A DNA stretch of 16,409 bases, taken from assembly GCA_964651315.1 (NCBI GenBank), contig CAZYXO010000018.1:1-16409 (forward strand). Reading direction: 5' to 3'. A model generated the notes under the pieces. It saw only the letters and a list, made by a program, of their open reading frames with translations. It ran no database searches and had not been told where the DNA came from. Shown here in pieces: positions 1 through 7,203 of the stretch. Every line of letters starts with the position of its first letter. The stretch's first letter is position 1. The position numbers and the translations under genes are program-made. Source of the stretch: CAZYXO01 sp964651315 (GTDB lineage: Bacteria; Bacillota_I; Bacilli_A; RF39; UBA660).

Positions 1-108
1 AGATTTTACACAATAATTGTAAACGAATTTTCACAAAATTTACTTAAAACTTCTAAAACGAGTAAAAAAAATTTATTGCTTAAACTCTCTAAATATATTA
101 TACTTTAG
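1..108 (+). CDS. Possible 3' end of an upstream gene (partial)
   Basis: Frame 1 is open from the first base to a TAG at 106-108, giving about 35 residues (RFYTIIVNEFSQ...SKYIIL). The other two forward frames hit stops early. The peptide is rich in Lys, Leu, Ile and Asn like the neighbouring genes, but no domain can be recognised in so short a piece. An open frame of this length can arise by chance in such AT-rich DNA, so this is weakly supported. If real, it ends 25 bases before the essC start, and the essC promoter lies inside its last codons. Confidence 0.3.
   Translation, partial: RFYTIIVNEFSQNLLKTSKTSKKNLLLKLSKYIIL
76..104 (+). promoter_or_regulatory. Promoter of the essC-esaB pair
   Basis: TTGCTT at 76-81 and TATACT at 99-104 are separated by exactly 17 bases, matching a sigma-A type promoter at 4 of 6 and 5 of 6 positions. 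It lies about 30 bases upstream of the essC start and is the only good candidate before it. Confidence 0.55.
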
Positions 109-133
109 ATAGAATAAAAGGTTGGTGGAATTG

Positions 134-3100
134 ATGATTGTTTATATTATAAAAAAGAATAAAATTGAAATAAATAATCTATCAACTAAAACCAGTGGAA
201 GTTATTGGTTAATCGATTATGATGAAGAAAATAAAGAACGTAGTTTAATTAATATATATCAAGAAAACAAAATTTGGTATTTAAAAAGCAATAGTGAAGT
301 AAAAATAAAAAAAGAAAATCAATATTTAGAAAAAATTGAAGTTGCTAATAATAATTTAATGGATTTAGAAGTTGAAAATGAAATAATTAAATTGTTTTTT
401 TCGGATAATATCGATTCATCATTTACTTATATAGATATATTAAATAATGTTGAACTTACTATTGGTAAAAATGAAAATGCTAATATTTCTTATAATGAAA
501 ATATATTAGATGTTGAAGCAAAATTAGTTTATAATGCTGGTAAATGGACTATTCAATATAGTGAAAATAATAATATATATATAAATTTACATAAAGATAA
601 TATTCAAAATTTAAATTATGGTGATTCAATATTTATTTTAGGTTTAAAAATTATTTTAATGAAAGATTTCTTTATTGTTAATAATCCGAATAATTTAGTT
701 AAAATTAAAAGTAATAATATAAAGCTTAAAGAAGTAAAAACTAATGAATATTTAAATAATGAAGAAGAAGTATTAATAAATTATAGCGATGATGATTATT
801 TTTATCGTTCACCTAGATTTAGAACTATTATTACGGAAAAAGTTATTAAAATTGATGAACCACCTAATCCCGAACCACCACAAAAAAGACCTAAAATATT
901 AATTTTTGGACCTATGATAACAATGGGATTAACGAGCCTTATCACACTTAGTGTTGCTATAATTAACATTCGTAATAAATCAGCAAGTGCATTTTCATCT
1001 GCAACAACTTTATCAATCTCTGTTGCAATGCTTTTAAGTACACTTTTCTGGCCACTTTTAACTAATAATTTCGATGAAAAAACCCGAAAGAAAAATGAAC
1101 AAAAAAGACAAGAAAAATATGCAAAATATATTGAAAAGAAACGTGATGAATTAAAAAAAGTTTTAGTTGAACAAAAAAATATTATGTTAGAAAATTCTCT
1201 TGATTTATCCGAATGCCAAAATGTAATTTTAAATAAAAAGAGAAATTTATGGGAAAGAAAAATTGAAGATAATGATTTTTTAAGGGTTCGTTTAGGACTT
1301 GGTAATGTTGAAGCACAAATAGACATGGATTATCCCGAAGAAAGATTTTCTATGGTAGAAGACAATTTAATTGATTTACTAAATTCAATTAAAACAGAAA
1401 ATCGTTTAATTGAAAATGTTCCTATAGATATTTCTTTTGTTGAAAAAAATATTACTGCAGTAGTAGGAAAAGAAAATTTAACTAAACCATTTATTGATAC
1501 TTTATTATTACAACTAATAACATTTCATAGTTATGAAGAATTGAAAATAGTTATTTTAACTGATAATGAAGAAAAATGGGAAAAATATAAGATTTTACCA
1601 CATATGTGGGATAATTATAAAACAATTCGCTTTTTTGGTTCTAATCAAAATGAAATCAAGCAAGTTTTAGCATATTTAGAAACCGAATATAGTAAAAGAA
1701 TAGAATTATCTAGTAAAAATGATTCAGAAACTAAAAAAATCGATTATAGAAAATTTGAACCATATTATTTTATTATTATTGATGATTTAAAAGTATCAAG
1801 AAATAATTATACTATTAAAAGTATTTTAGAAAGTGAAGTTAATTTAGGTTTTAGTTTTTTACTAGAAAATAATCGTTTAACAAATTTACCTAATGAATGT
1901 TTTACATTTATTAATATTGATAAAGATTCTTGTGGTATTATTGATAGTGAACTTGTTGCTAATAAACAAAAATTATTTGTACCAGATGTAGTAGAAAACA
2001 TTAATTATGATTTATGTATAAACACAATTGCTAATATTCCGATTAATCTTGCTTATAAAATTGCACCATTACCAAAAACTTTAGGGTTTTTAGAAATGTA
2101 TAATGTTGGTAATGTTAGTCAGTTAAATGTTTTAAGTAGATGGAAAAGAAATGATCCAACTGCATCACTGGAAGTACCAATTGGTGTTGATGAATCACAT
2201 GAATTATTTTCTTTAGATGTTCATGAAAAATTTCATGGACCACATGGTTTAATTGCTGGTATGACTGGAAGTGGTAAGAGTGAATTAATTATTACTTACA
2301 TATTATCACTTGCAGTTAATTATCATCCTGATGAAGTTAGCATTGTTATTATCGATTATAAAGGTGGAGGTCTTGCTGGAGCTTTATATAATAAAGAAAC
2401 AGGAGTTAAATTACCACACATAATTGGAACTATAACCAACTTAGATACTGTTGAATTAAAACGTAGTTTAGCATCTATTGAAAGTGAATTGACTAAAAGA
2501 CAACAAATATTTAAAAAAGTACGTGAAACCTTAAATGAAAGTACAGTTGATATATATAAATATCAAAAATTATATCGTGAAAAAAAAGTTGATACACCAA
2601 TTCCTCATTTATTAATTATATGTGATGAATTTGCCGAATTAAAAATGCAACAACCTGATTTTATGGATCAATTAATTACAACAGCAAGAATAGGACGTTC
2701 TCTTGGTATTCATTTAATTTTAGCAACACAAAAACCAGCTGGAATTGTTAATGATCAAATTTGGAGTAATTCTCGTTTTCGAATTTGTTTAAAAGTTCAA
2801 GAACGAAGTGATTCAATGGATATGATAAAAAGAGAAGATGCTGCTGCTTTAAAAGATGTTGGTCGTTTCTACTTACAAGTTGGATTTAATGAACTATTTA
2901 AAATGGGGCAATCGGCATGGAGTGGTTGTCAATATTATGAAAGTGATAAACCAATTAAAAAAGTCGATACCAATATTAATTTTATCGATAATGTAGGTTA
3001 TGTCGAAAAAAGTATTGATGTAGATCGAAAATCGCTTTTAAGTAGTAAAGGGGAAGAACTCCAAAATATTGTTAAATATCTGTATGAGTTAAGTCGTACT

Positions 3101-4711
3101 CAAGATATTAAAACTGAATATTTATGGTTAGAAAGTATGCCAAGTATTTTATACATAAATGATTTAGTAAAAAAATATAATTATCAAGTTGAACCAAATA
3201 TAATAAATCCGATAATAGGAGAATTCGATGTACCAAGTAAACAAGAGCAACATTTATTAACAATGCCAATTAGCAGTGAAGGGAATACTGTTATATATGG
3301 TTCTGCTGGAAGTGGGAAAGAAAATTTACTTATTACAACTATTTATTCAACAATTACAACTCATACACCAGAAGAAGTAAATTATTATATCATCGATTGT
3401 GGAGCAGAAACTTTAAAAATGTTTAACGAATCTCCTCATGTTGGTGATGTTATATTAATAAGTGAAAGTGAAAAAATCTTAAAGTTATTTAAAAATATTA
3501 AAAAAATGATTGATAAACGAAAAAAACTTTTTGCGGATTATAATGGTAACTATTATGATTATGTTAAAACTACAAAAGACAAATTGCCAGTTATAATTAT
3601 TATCATTCATTATTATGAATCATTTATGGAAAGTTATGAAGCATTTGATGAATATATCAATCAATTTACAAGAGATTCTTCCCGATATGGTATTTACTTT
3701 ATCTTAACTTTAAATACCGCTAATGGTTTAAGATATCGATTAAGACAAAACTTTAGATTAGAATATGCATTGCAATTAAATGATCCTGATGATTATAGTT
3801 ATATATTCTCAAGTGCTAAACGTAAAGTACCATCTAAATATTTTGGACGTGGTCTTACTCAGTTTGATGAAGTATATGAGTTCCAAACAGCACTTATATC
3901 ATTACGTGATAATATAAATGAAACTGTTAAAAATACCATTGATGAATTAAAAAATAAATATTCTTATAAAGCAGAATCTATCCAAGTATTACCAAAAAGA
4001 GTTACTGCTGAATATGTAAAAGATAAATATGTTGATAATAAAATACCTATTGGACTAGAAGTCGATACATTAGAAGTAATGAAATTAAACTTAGATAACC
4101 GTAAAAGTAATTTAATTGTTGGTAGTGATTATCAAAATTTTACAACATTTATTCCCGAATATTTTAAATTATATAATACAAAAGAATCCCAATATTTAGT
4201 TATTGATAGTGATGAAGTATTTAATGAAACAATGTTTAAAAAGAATACTTATTATAATACAAATTTTGCTAAATTATTTAATTCTATATTAGATTATGTT
4301 ACAAAAGCCAATAATTATATTGCAAATAATAGCGATTTAAGTAAATTAAATTCTTTAACAATATACTTTATAAATATTAGTAGTTTTATTGAAAAATTAC
4401 CTGAGGAATTAAAGACTAGAATTGCAGAAATATTTGTTAATGCCAATAATAATAAAGTTCATTATTTCTTTATTGAATCAATTGATAACTTAAAACAATT
4501 ATTTTTTGAAGATTGGTTTGATAAAATAACAAGTAATAATAATGCGTTATGGATAGGAAATAATATAAGTGATCAATATACAATTAAATTAAGTCGTAAT
4601 CCTAGATTCTTAAATGATGAAATTAATGATACGTATGGTTACTTAATTGAAAATGGTGTACCATATAAAGTTAAATTATTATCTAGTAAAGATTTAGATG
4701 AGGTAGAATAA
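134..4711 (+). CDS. essC: Type VIIb secretion system FtsK/SpoIIIE ATPase EssC
   Basis: This is the motor ATPase of the WXG100 (type VIIb) secretion system, a membrane-anchored protein of about 1525 residues. Order of parts: an EssC N-terminal region with SGSYWL near residue 21; an FHA-like segment (TIGKNENANISY, about 109-180); a proline-rich hinge at 242-253; two membrane segments at about 254-276 and 290-309; a charged, probably coiled stretch; then three FtsK-like ATPase modules. Module 1 has a canonical Walker A, GMTGSGKS at 709-716, and Walker B LLIICDE at 826-832. Module 2 has GSAGSGKE at 1056-1063, with Glu in place of the usual Ser/Thr. Module 3 (near residue 1330, VGSDYQNF) has no P-loop. 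ATG 134 is preferred over the in-frame TTG at 122 because GGTGGA at 124-129 is well placed for it. The stop overlaps the start of the next gene by one base (TAATG), indicating translational coupling. Other T7SS genes are not in the window. Confidence 0.93.
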   Translation: MIVYIIKKNKIEINNLSTKTSGSYWLIDYDEENKERSLINIYQENKIWYLKSNSEVKIKKENQYLEKIEVANNNLMDLEVENEIIKLFFSDNIDSSFTYIDILNNVELTIGKNENANISYNENILDVEAKLVYNAGKWTIQYSENNNIYINLHKDNIQNLNYGDSIFILGLKIILMKDFFIVNNPNNLVKIKSNNIKLKEVKTNEYLNNEEEVLINYSDDDYFYRSPRFRTIITEKVIKIDEPPNPEPPQKRPKILIFGPMITMGLTSLITLSVAIINIRNKSASAFSSATTLSISVAMLLSTLFWPLLTNNFDEKTRKKNEQKRQEKYAKYIEKKRDELKKVLVEQKNIMLENSLDLSECQNVILNKKRNLWERKIEDNDFLRVRLGLGNVEAQIDMDYPEERFSMVEDNLIDLLNSIKTENRLIENVPIDISFVEKNITAVVGKENLTKPFIDTLLLQLITFHSYEELKIVILTDNEEKWEKYKILPHMWDNYKTIRFFGSNQNEIKQVLAYLETEYSKRIELSSKNDSETKKIDYRKFEPYYFIIIDDLKVSRNNYTIKSILESEVNLGFSFLLENNRLTNLPNECFTFINIDKDSCGIIDSELVANKQKLFVPDVVENINYDLCINTIANIPINLAYKIAPLPKTLGFLEMYNVGNVSQLNVLSRWKRNDPTASLEVPIGVDESHELFSLDVHEKFHGPHGLIAGMTGSGKSELIITYILSLAVNYHPDEVSIVIIDYKGGGLAGALYNKETGVKLPHIIGTITNLDTVELKRSLASIESELTKRQQIFKKVRETLNESTVDIYKYQKLYREKKVDTPIPHLLIICDEFAELKMQQPDFMDQLITTARIGRSLGIHLILATQKPAGIVNDQIWSNSRFRICLKVQERSDSMDMIKREDAAALKDVGRFYLQVGFNELFKMGQSAWSGCQYYESDKPIKKVDTNINFIDNVGYVEKSIDVDRKSLLSSKGEELQNIVKYLYELSRTQDIKTEYLWLESMPSILYINDLVKKYNYQVEPNIINPIIGEFDVPSKQEQHLLTMPISSEGNTVIYGSAGSGKENLLITTIYSTITTHTPEEVNYYIIDCGAETLKMFNESPHVGDVILISESEKILKLFKNIKKMIDKRKKLFADYNGNYYDYVKTTKDKLPVIIIIIHYYESFMESYEAFDEYINQFTRDSSRYGIYFILTLNTANGLRYRLRQNFRLEYALQLNDPDDYSYIFSSAKRKVPSKYFGRGLTQFDEVYEFQTALISLRDNINETVKNTIDELKNKYSYKAESIQVLPKRVTAEYVKDKYVDNKIPIGLEVDTLEVMKLNLDNRKSNLIVGSDYQNFTTFIPEYFKLYNTKESQYLVIDSDEVFNETMFKKNTYYNTNFAKLFNSILDYVTKANNYIANNSDLSKLNSLTIYFINISSFIEKLPEELKTRIAEIFVNANNNKVHYFFIESIDNLKQLFFEDWFDKITSNNNALWIGNNISDQYTIKLSRNPRFLNDEINDTYGYLIENGVPYKVKLLSSKDLDEVE

Positions 4712-4962
4712 TGTATAAGATATTAGTTGAATTATATGTTCCAATAATTGAAAGTAAATATGAATTATTTATTCCAGTTAATAAAAAAATTAGTAATGTT
4801 ATATATTTATTAGTGCAAGCAATTAATGAATTAAGTGATGAAAATTTTCCAATTAGTAATAAATATTTATTATATAATAAAGAAACTGGTTTACCTTATG
4901 ATTTAAACCAAAATGTAAAAGATGCAAATATTACAAATGGAACAAAATTAATTTTAGAATAA
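4711..4962 (+). CDS. esaB: EsaB/YukD family ubiquitin-like T7SS protein
   Basis: A protein of 83 residues with the beta-grasp pattern of the YukD/EsaB family: strand MYKILVELYVP, strand YELFIPVNKKIS, helix VIYLLVQAINELS, then YLLYNKETGLPYDLNQNVKDANITNGTKLILE. That last part (a loop, then 'N..V.DANI.NGTKLIL') is typical of ubiquitin-like proteins in T7SS loci. EsaB is a small cytoplasmic accessory factor of type VIIb secretion. The start codon overlaps the essC stop by one base, so the two are co-translated. The order essC then esaB differs from the Staphylococcus aureus cluster, where esaB precedes essC. The identification rests on length, fold pattern and its neighbour; the sequence itself is poorly conserved in this family. 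Confidence 0.85.
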   Translation: MYKILVELYVPIIESKYELFIPVNKKISNVIYLLVQAINELSDENFPISNKYLLYNKETGLPYDLNQNVKDANITNGTKLILE

Positions 4963-4997
4963 TAAAACTTAGAAGCAAATTCTAAGTTTTATTATTT
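4957..4997. terminator. Bidirectional terminator after esaB
   Basis: A near-perfect inverted repeat: AATAAAACTTAGA at 4961-4973 pairs with TCTAAGTTTTATT at 4981-4993. The pairing extends outward to 4959/4995 and, through one G-U pair, to 4957/4997. The loop is 7 bases or fewer. The esaB stop codon (4960-4962) lies inside the left arm. The arms are flanked by A/T tracts, so it can act on both strands; the minus-strand relic described at 4969-5279 also ends in it. Confidence 0.75.
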
Positions 4998-5279
4998 TAT
5001 TAAAGCTCTTTCTAGGGCTTTTTTTTTCTTTATATAAATTATTTATATTATATTGATTAATACTAACTCCAAATAAACTAAATAAAGATAAAAATGAATT
5101 AATTCCTAAATCGATATATTCTTCATTAATGTTTTCTTCATTTGCTTGAATAATTTCAATATTATTGTTAGTTTTTATTAAAAAATAAATTAAACCACCT
5201 AAACTTAAACCTAAGCAATCTTACTTAAAATTAAATCTTCTTTTAAACTTTCTAATTTTTTTCTTTCTTTTAAATTCAT
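4969..5279 (-). pseudogene. Frameshifted small membrane-protein gene
   Basis: On the minus strand an ATG at 5279-5277 follows a perfect AGGAGG (5294-5289) by 9 bases. It reads MNLKERKKLESLKEDLILSKIA and stops at TAG 5213-5211. From 5220 the -1 frame stays open, reading DCLGLSLGGLIYFLI..., then an acidic stretch (NNNIEIIQANEENINEEY), then LGINSFLSLFSLFGVSI, then a basic tail, ending at TAA 4971-4969. Together these resemble one protein of about 100 residues with two short hydrophobic segments, interrupted by a single-base change near 5220-5223. No family is recognised. The strong ribosome binding site and continuous coding character favour a recently broken gene, or a single-base sequencing or assembly error. 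No slippery heptamer suggesting programmed frameshifting is present. Confidence 0.6.
5002..5027 (+). terminator. Second intrinsic terminator after esaB
   Basis: AAAGCTC (5002-5008) pairs with GGGCTTT (5015-5021), including one U-G pair, around the loop TTTCTA. An uninterrupted T-run to 5027 follows. It backs up the longer hairpin just upstream. Confidence 0.65.
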
Positions 5280-5304
5280 AAATAAATACCTCCTATGTTT
5301 TATT

Positions 5305-5332
5305 ATTATAAAGATAAAATTAAAAGAGTTAA
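5305..5332 (-). promoter_or_regulatory. Possible promoter of the minus-strand frameshifted gene
   Basis: On the minus strand a perfect TATAAT occupies 5310-5305, about 25 bases upstream of the ATG. TTAACT lies 16 bases upstream of it (4 of 6 matches to TTGACA). The -35 is weak, so this rests mostly on the -10 and its position. Confidence 0.35.
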
Positions 5333-5442
5333 ATAATAAATTAGATAAAAAAGAATATAAATCTTATGGATTATCAGAAATTAAACTAGGGGAAAAAATA
5401 ATTAGATCCAATAATTTACTTAATTATAAGATAAAAAAATAG
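5311..5442 (+). pseudogene. Plus-strand ORF relic, no start codon
   Basis: An open frame of 43 codons reads KIKLKELNNKLDKKEYKSY, then GLSEIKLGEKIIRSNN, then LLNYKIKK, and ends at TAG 5440-5442. The composition is like that of real genes nearby, but there is no in-frame ATG, GTG or TTG and no ribosome binding site. An ATG at 5295 lies in another frame. It may be the 3' remnant of a decayed gene, or a chance open frame in AT-rich DNA. No family is recognised. Nothing else gene-like is seen between 5280 and 5460 on this strand. Confidence 0.25.
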
Positions 5443-5474
5443 AATGATTTTCCTGAAAAAATATAAAAATTTAC

Positions 5475-5503
5475 TTGGTATATTGGGTTTTCTATGCTAT
5501 AAT
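5475..5503 (+). promoter_or_regulatory. Promoter of the rimP-nusA-infB-truB operon
   Basis: TTGGTA at 5475-5480, a 17-base spacer, and a perfect extended -10 TGCTATAAT (TATAAT at 5498-5503). It lies about 60 bases upstream of rimP and is the only strong promoter seen before this operon. Confidence 0.7.
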
Positions 5504-5521
5504 AATTAACGAAACAGACAT

Positions 5522-5543
5522 AAGTGGGCAAATAATCCCACTT
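5522..5543 (+). promoter_or_regulatory. Leader hairpin upstream of rimP
   Basis: AAGTGGG (5522-5528) and CCCACTT (5537-5543) form a perfect 7-bp stem with an 8-base loop, followed by TTTATTT. It sits in the 5' leader between the predicted transcription start and rimP. The short interrupted T-tract makes it a possible attenuator or processing site, or a NusA-sensitive pause. A GC-rich stem is conspicuous in this AT-rich DNA. The regulatory role is inferred. Confidence 0.5.
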
Positions 5544-5565
5544 TTATTTATGAAAGGTAAGTGTT

Positions 5566-5817
5566 ATGGAAAGTAAATTGAATTTATTTAAAGAGAATAT
5601 TAGTGAATTGTTAGGAAATAAAAACATTATAGTTGATAGTGTACTATATACAAAAGAAAAAAAGTATAGTTTTTTAACAATTACATTAGATCGTCTTGGG
5701 GGAATTGATTTAGATACGATAGTTGATGCTACCAAAATAATAAATAAGGAGTTAGATAAAATGGATTTTATTGATGAGAGTTTTATCTTAGATGTCGTAA
5801 GTAAGGAGAATGGATAA
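5566..5817 (+). CDS. rimP: Ribosome maturation factor RimP, N-terminal domain only
   Basis: RimP assists maturation of the 30S subunit. The 83 residues match the RimP N-terminal alpha/beta domain: an initial helix (MESKLNLFKENISELL), strand NIIVDSVLYTKEKKYSFLTITLD, then GGIDLDTIVDATKIINKELDKMDFIDESFILDVVSKENG. The last part corresponds to 'YNLEVSSPG' of the normal protein, where the hinge to the C-terminal SH3-like domain begins. Usual RimP is about 150 residues, so the whole C-terminal domain is missing. The stop is only 2 bases before nusA, and the nusA ribosome binding site (AAGGAG, 5803-5808) lies in the last codons, so no room remains for the lost domain. AAGG at 5554-5557 supports the start. 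The position directly before nusA is the classical place for rimP. Confidence 0.82.
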   Translation: MESKLNLFKENISELLGNKNIIVDSVLYTKEKKYSFLTITLDRLGGIDLDTIVDATKIINKELDKMDFIDESFILDVVSKENG

Positions 5818-5819
5818 AA

Positions 5820-6941
5820 ATGAATGGAGAAGAATTTTTAAGAGCATTAAATGCAATTACTAAAGAAAAAAATATTGAAAAAGATTTAGTAATTGAAGCA
5901 ATGAAACAAGCGCTGATGACTGCTTATAAGAAAAATTATGATTCACAAACAAATGTAAAAGTAGAATATGATGAAAATACAGGTGAATTTAAAGTTATAT
6001 CATATTTAGTTGTAGTAGAAGATGTTGATTTTGGCAGTGAAGAAACAGATGAAGAAGGAAATATTGTTAAAGTTCCACCAGAAATTAATATAGATGCTCA
6101 AATTATTTTAGAACAGGCAGAAGAATTAGTTCCTGGAATAACCGTTGGGGAAACAATTGAAAAAGAAGTAACACCAAAAGATTTTGGAAGAGTTGCTGCT
6201 GGTACTGCAAAACAAGTAATAATGCAAAAGATAAGAGAAGCAGAAAAAGAAAATACAATTAAAGAATTTGCTGATAAATCTGGCGAAATGATGCTTGGAC
6301 TTGTAGCACTTGAAGATCAAAATAATTATTATATTGATTTAGGTAAAGCAAGAGGAATATTGAAGAAAACTGAAATAATTCCTGATGAAAAAATTGTTAT
6401 GGGAACAAATATTAGAGTTTACATAACTAAAATTGAAGAAGGACCAAAAGGACCAGTTATTCTTTTATCGAGAAAACATTATGGTTTTGTTAAAAGATTA
6501 TTTGAAAATGCTGTTCCTGAAATTAAAGATGGTACAGTAGAAATATATTCTGTAATAAGAGAGCCAGGAATTCGTTCTAAAGTAGCAGTATATTCTAACA
6601 ATGAAAAAGTTGATCCAATTGGAACTTGTATTGGTGAAAAAGGTTCAAGAATTGCTGGTATATTAAAAGAAATGAATGGCGAAAAAATAGATTTAATTTT
6701 ATATTCGGATAATGATGAAGAATTTATTAAAAATGCATTAAGCCCAGCAAAGAATATTATTATTAGTATTACAAATTCAGAAAAGAGAGAAGCACTTGCA
6801 ATAGTTGATGATGATAATTTAAGTTTAGCAATTGGTAAAAAAGGTTCGAATATTAAATTGGCAAGTCGTTTAACGAAATATAAAATTACTATTAAAACTG
6901 TTAAAGAAATTAATGAAGAAGGAAATAGTAATGAAAACTAA
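5820..6941 (+). CDS. nusA: Transcription termination/antitermination factor NusA
   Basis: NusA binds RNA polymerase and nascent RNA, and modulates pausing, termination and antitermination. The 373 residues have the standard Firmicute architecture: N-terminal polymerase-binding domain (about 1-125, with VIEAMKQALMTAYKKNY), S1 domain (about 135-200), KH1 with GEKG at 272-275 (CIGEKGSRI) and KH2 with GKKG at 339-342 (LAIGKKGSNIKLASRLT). It ends soon after KH2, without the C-terminal acidic repeats of proteobacterial NusA, which is normal for this group. The PGIRSKVAV signature is at 249-257. The 3' end overlaps the next gene by 11 bases, and its AAGGAA motif at 6919-6924 serves as the ribosome binding site for that gene. 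Confidence 0.97.
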   Translation: MNGEEFLRALNAITKEKNIEKDLVIEAMKQALMTAYKKNYDSQTNVKVEYDENTGEFKVISYLVVVEDVDFGSEETDEEGNIVKVPPEINIDAQIILEQAEELVPGITVGETIEKEVTPKDFGRVAAGTAKQVIMQKIREAEKENTIKEFADKSGEMMLGLVALEDQNNYYIDLGKARGILKKTEIIPDEKIVMGTNIRVYITKIEEGPKGPVILLSRKHYGFVKRLFENAVPEIKDGTVEIYSVIREPGIRSKVAVYSNNEKVDPIGTCIGEKGSRIAGILKEMNGEKIDLILYSDNDEEFIKNALSPAKNIIISITNSEKREALAIVDDDNLSLAIGKKGSNIKLASRLTKYKITIKTVKEINEEGNSNEN

Positions 6942-7191
6942 AAAAATTCCTTTAAGAAAATGTGTTGTAACAAATGAAAGATTAGAGAAAAAAGAGTTAA
7001 TCAGAGTTGTAAGAACACCAGAAGGAACATTTGTAGTTGATATAACAGGTAAAATGAATGGTAAAGGGGCATATTTAAAAAGAGATATTGAAGTCATAAA
7101 AAAAGCAAAAAATAATAAAGTTTTAAATAGAGTGTTTGAAACAGAATTGGATGAAGTAATTTATGATGAATTAATCGAAAAAATCAAATAA
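6931..7191 (+). CDS. rnpM: RNase P modulator RnpM (YlxR, DUF448)
   Basis: An 86-residue YlxR-family RNA-binding protein. The hallmark N-terminus is present: MKTKKIPLRKCVVTNERLEK, then KELIRVVRTPEG, D.TGKMNGKGAYL. The family is known as an RNase P-associated modulator (RnpM) in Bacillus. ATG 6931 is chosen over the in-frame ATG at 6913 because AAGGAA (6919-6924) sits 6 bases before it and homologues begin just before the (K)PLRKC motif. It overlaps the nusA end by 11 bases. The next gene would usually be ylxQ, an L7Ae-like protein, but that is absent here. Confidence 0.93.
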   Translation: MKTKKIPLRKCVVTNERLEKKELIRVVRTPEGTFVVDITGKMNGKGAYLKRDIEVIKKAKNNKVLNRVFETELDEVIYDELIEKIK

Positions 7192-7203
7192 TGGAGGAAA
7201 ATT

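Noticed and set aside
122..133. TTG start of essC at 122
   Set aside because: AAAAGG abuts this codon directly, leaving no spacing, whereas ATG 134 has GGTGGA at proper distance.
802..1326. Long open frame on the minus strand inside essC
   Set aside because: It lies antisense to the membrane and linker part of essC, has no ribosome binding site and reads as low-complexity Phe/Ser-rich sequence.
5205..5235. Programmed -1 frameshift in the small minus-strand gene
   Set aside because: The overlap has no X XXY YYZ slippery heptamer in the right frame and no clear stimulatory structure, so a mutation or error is simpler.
6913..6930. Upstream ATG of rnpM at 6913
   Set aside because: The AAGGAA ribosome binding site lies between it and ATG 6931, and homologues start near the later ATG.
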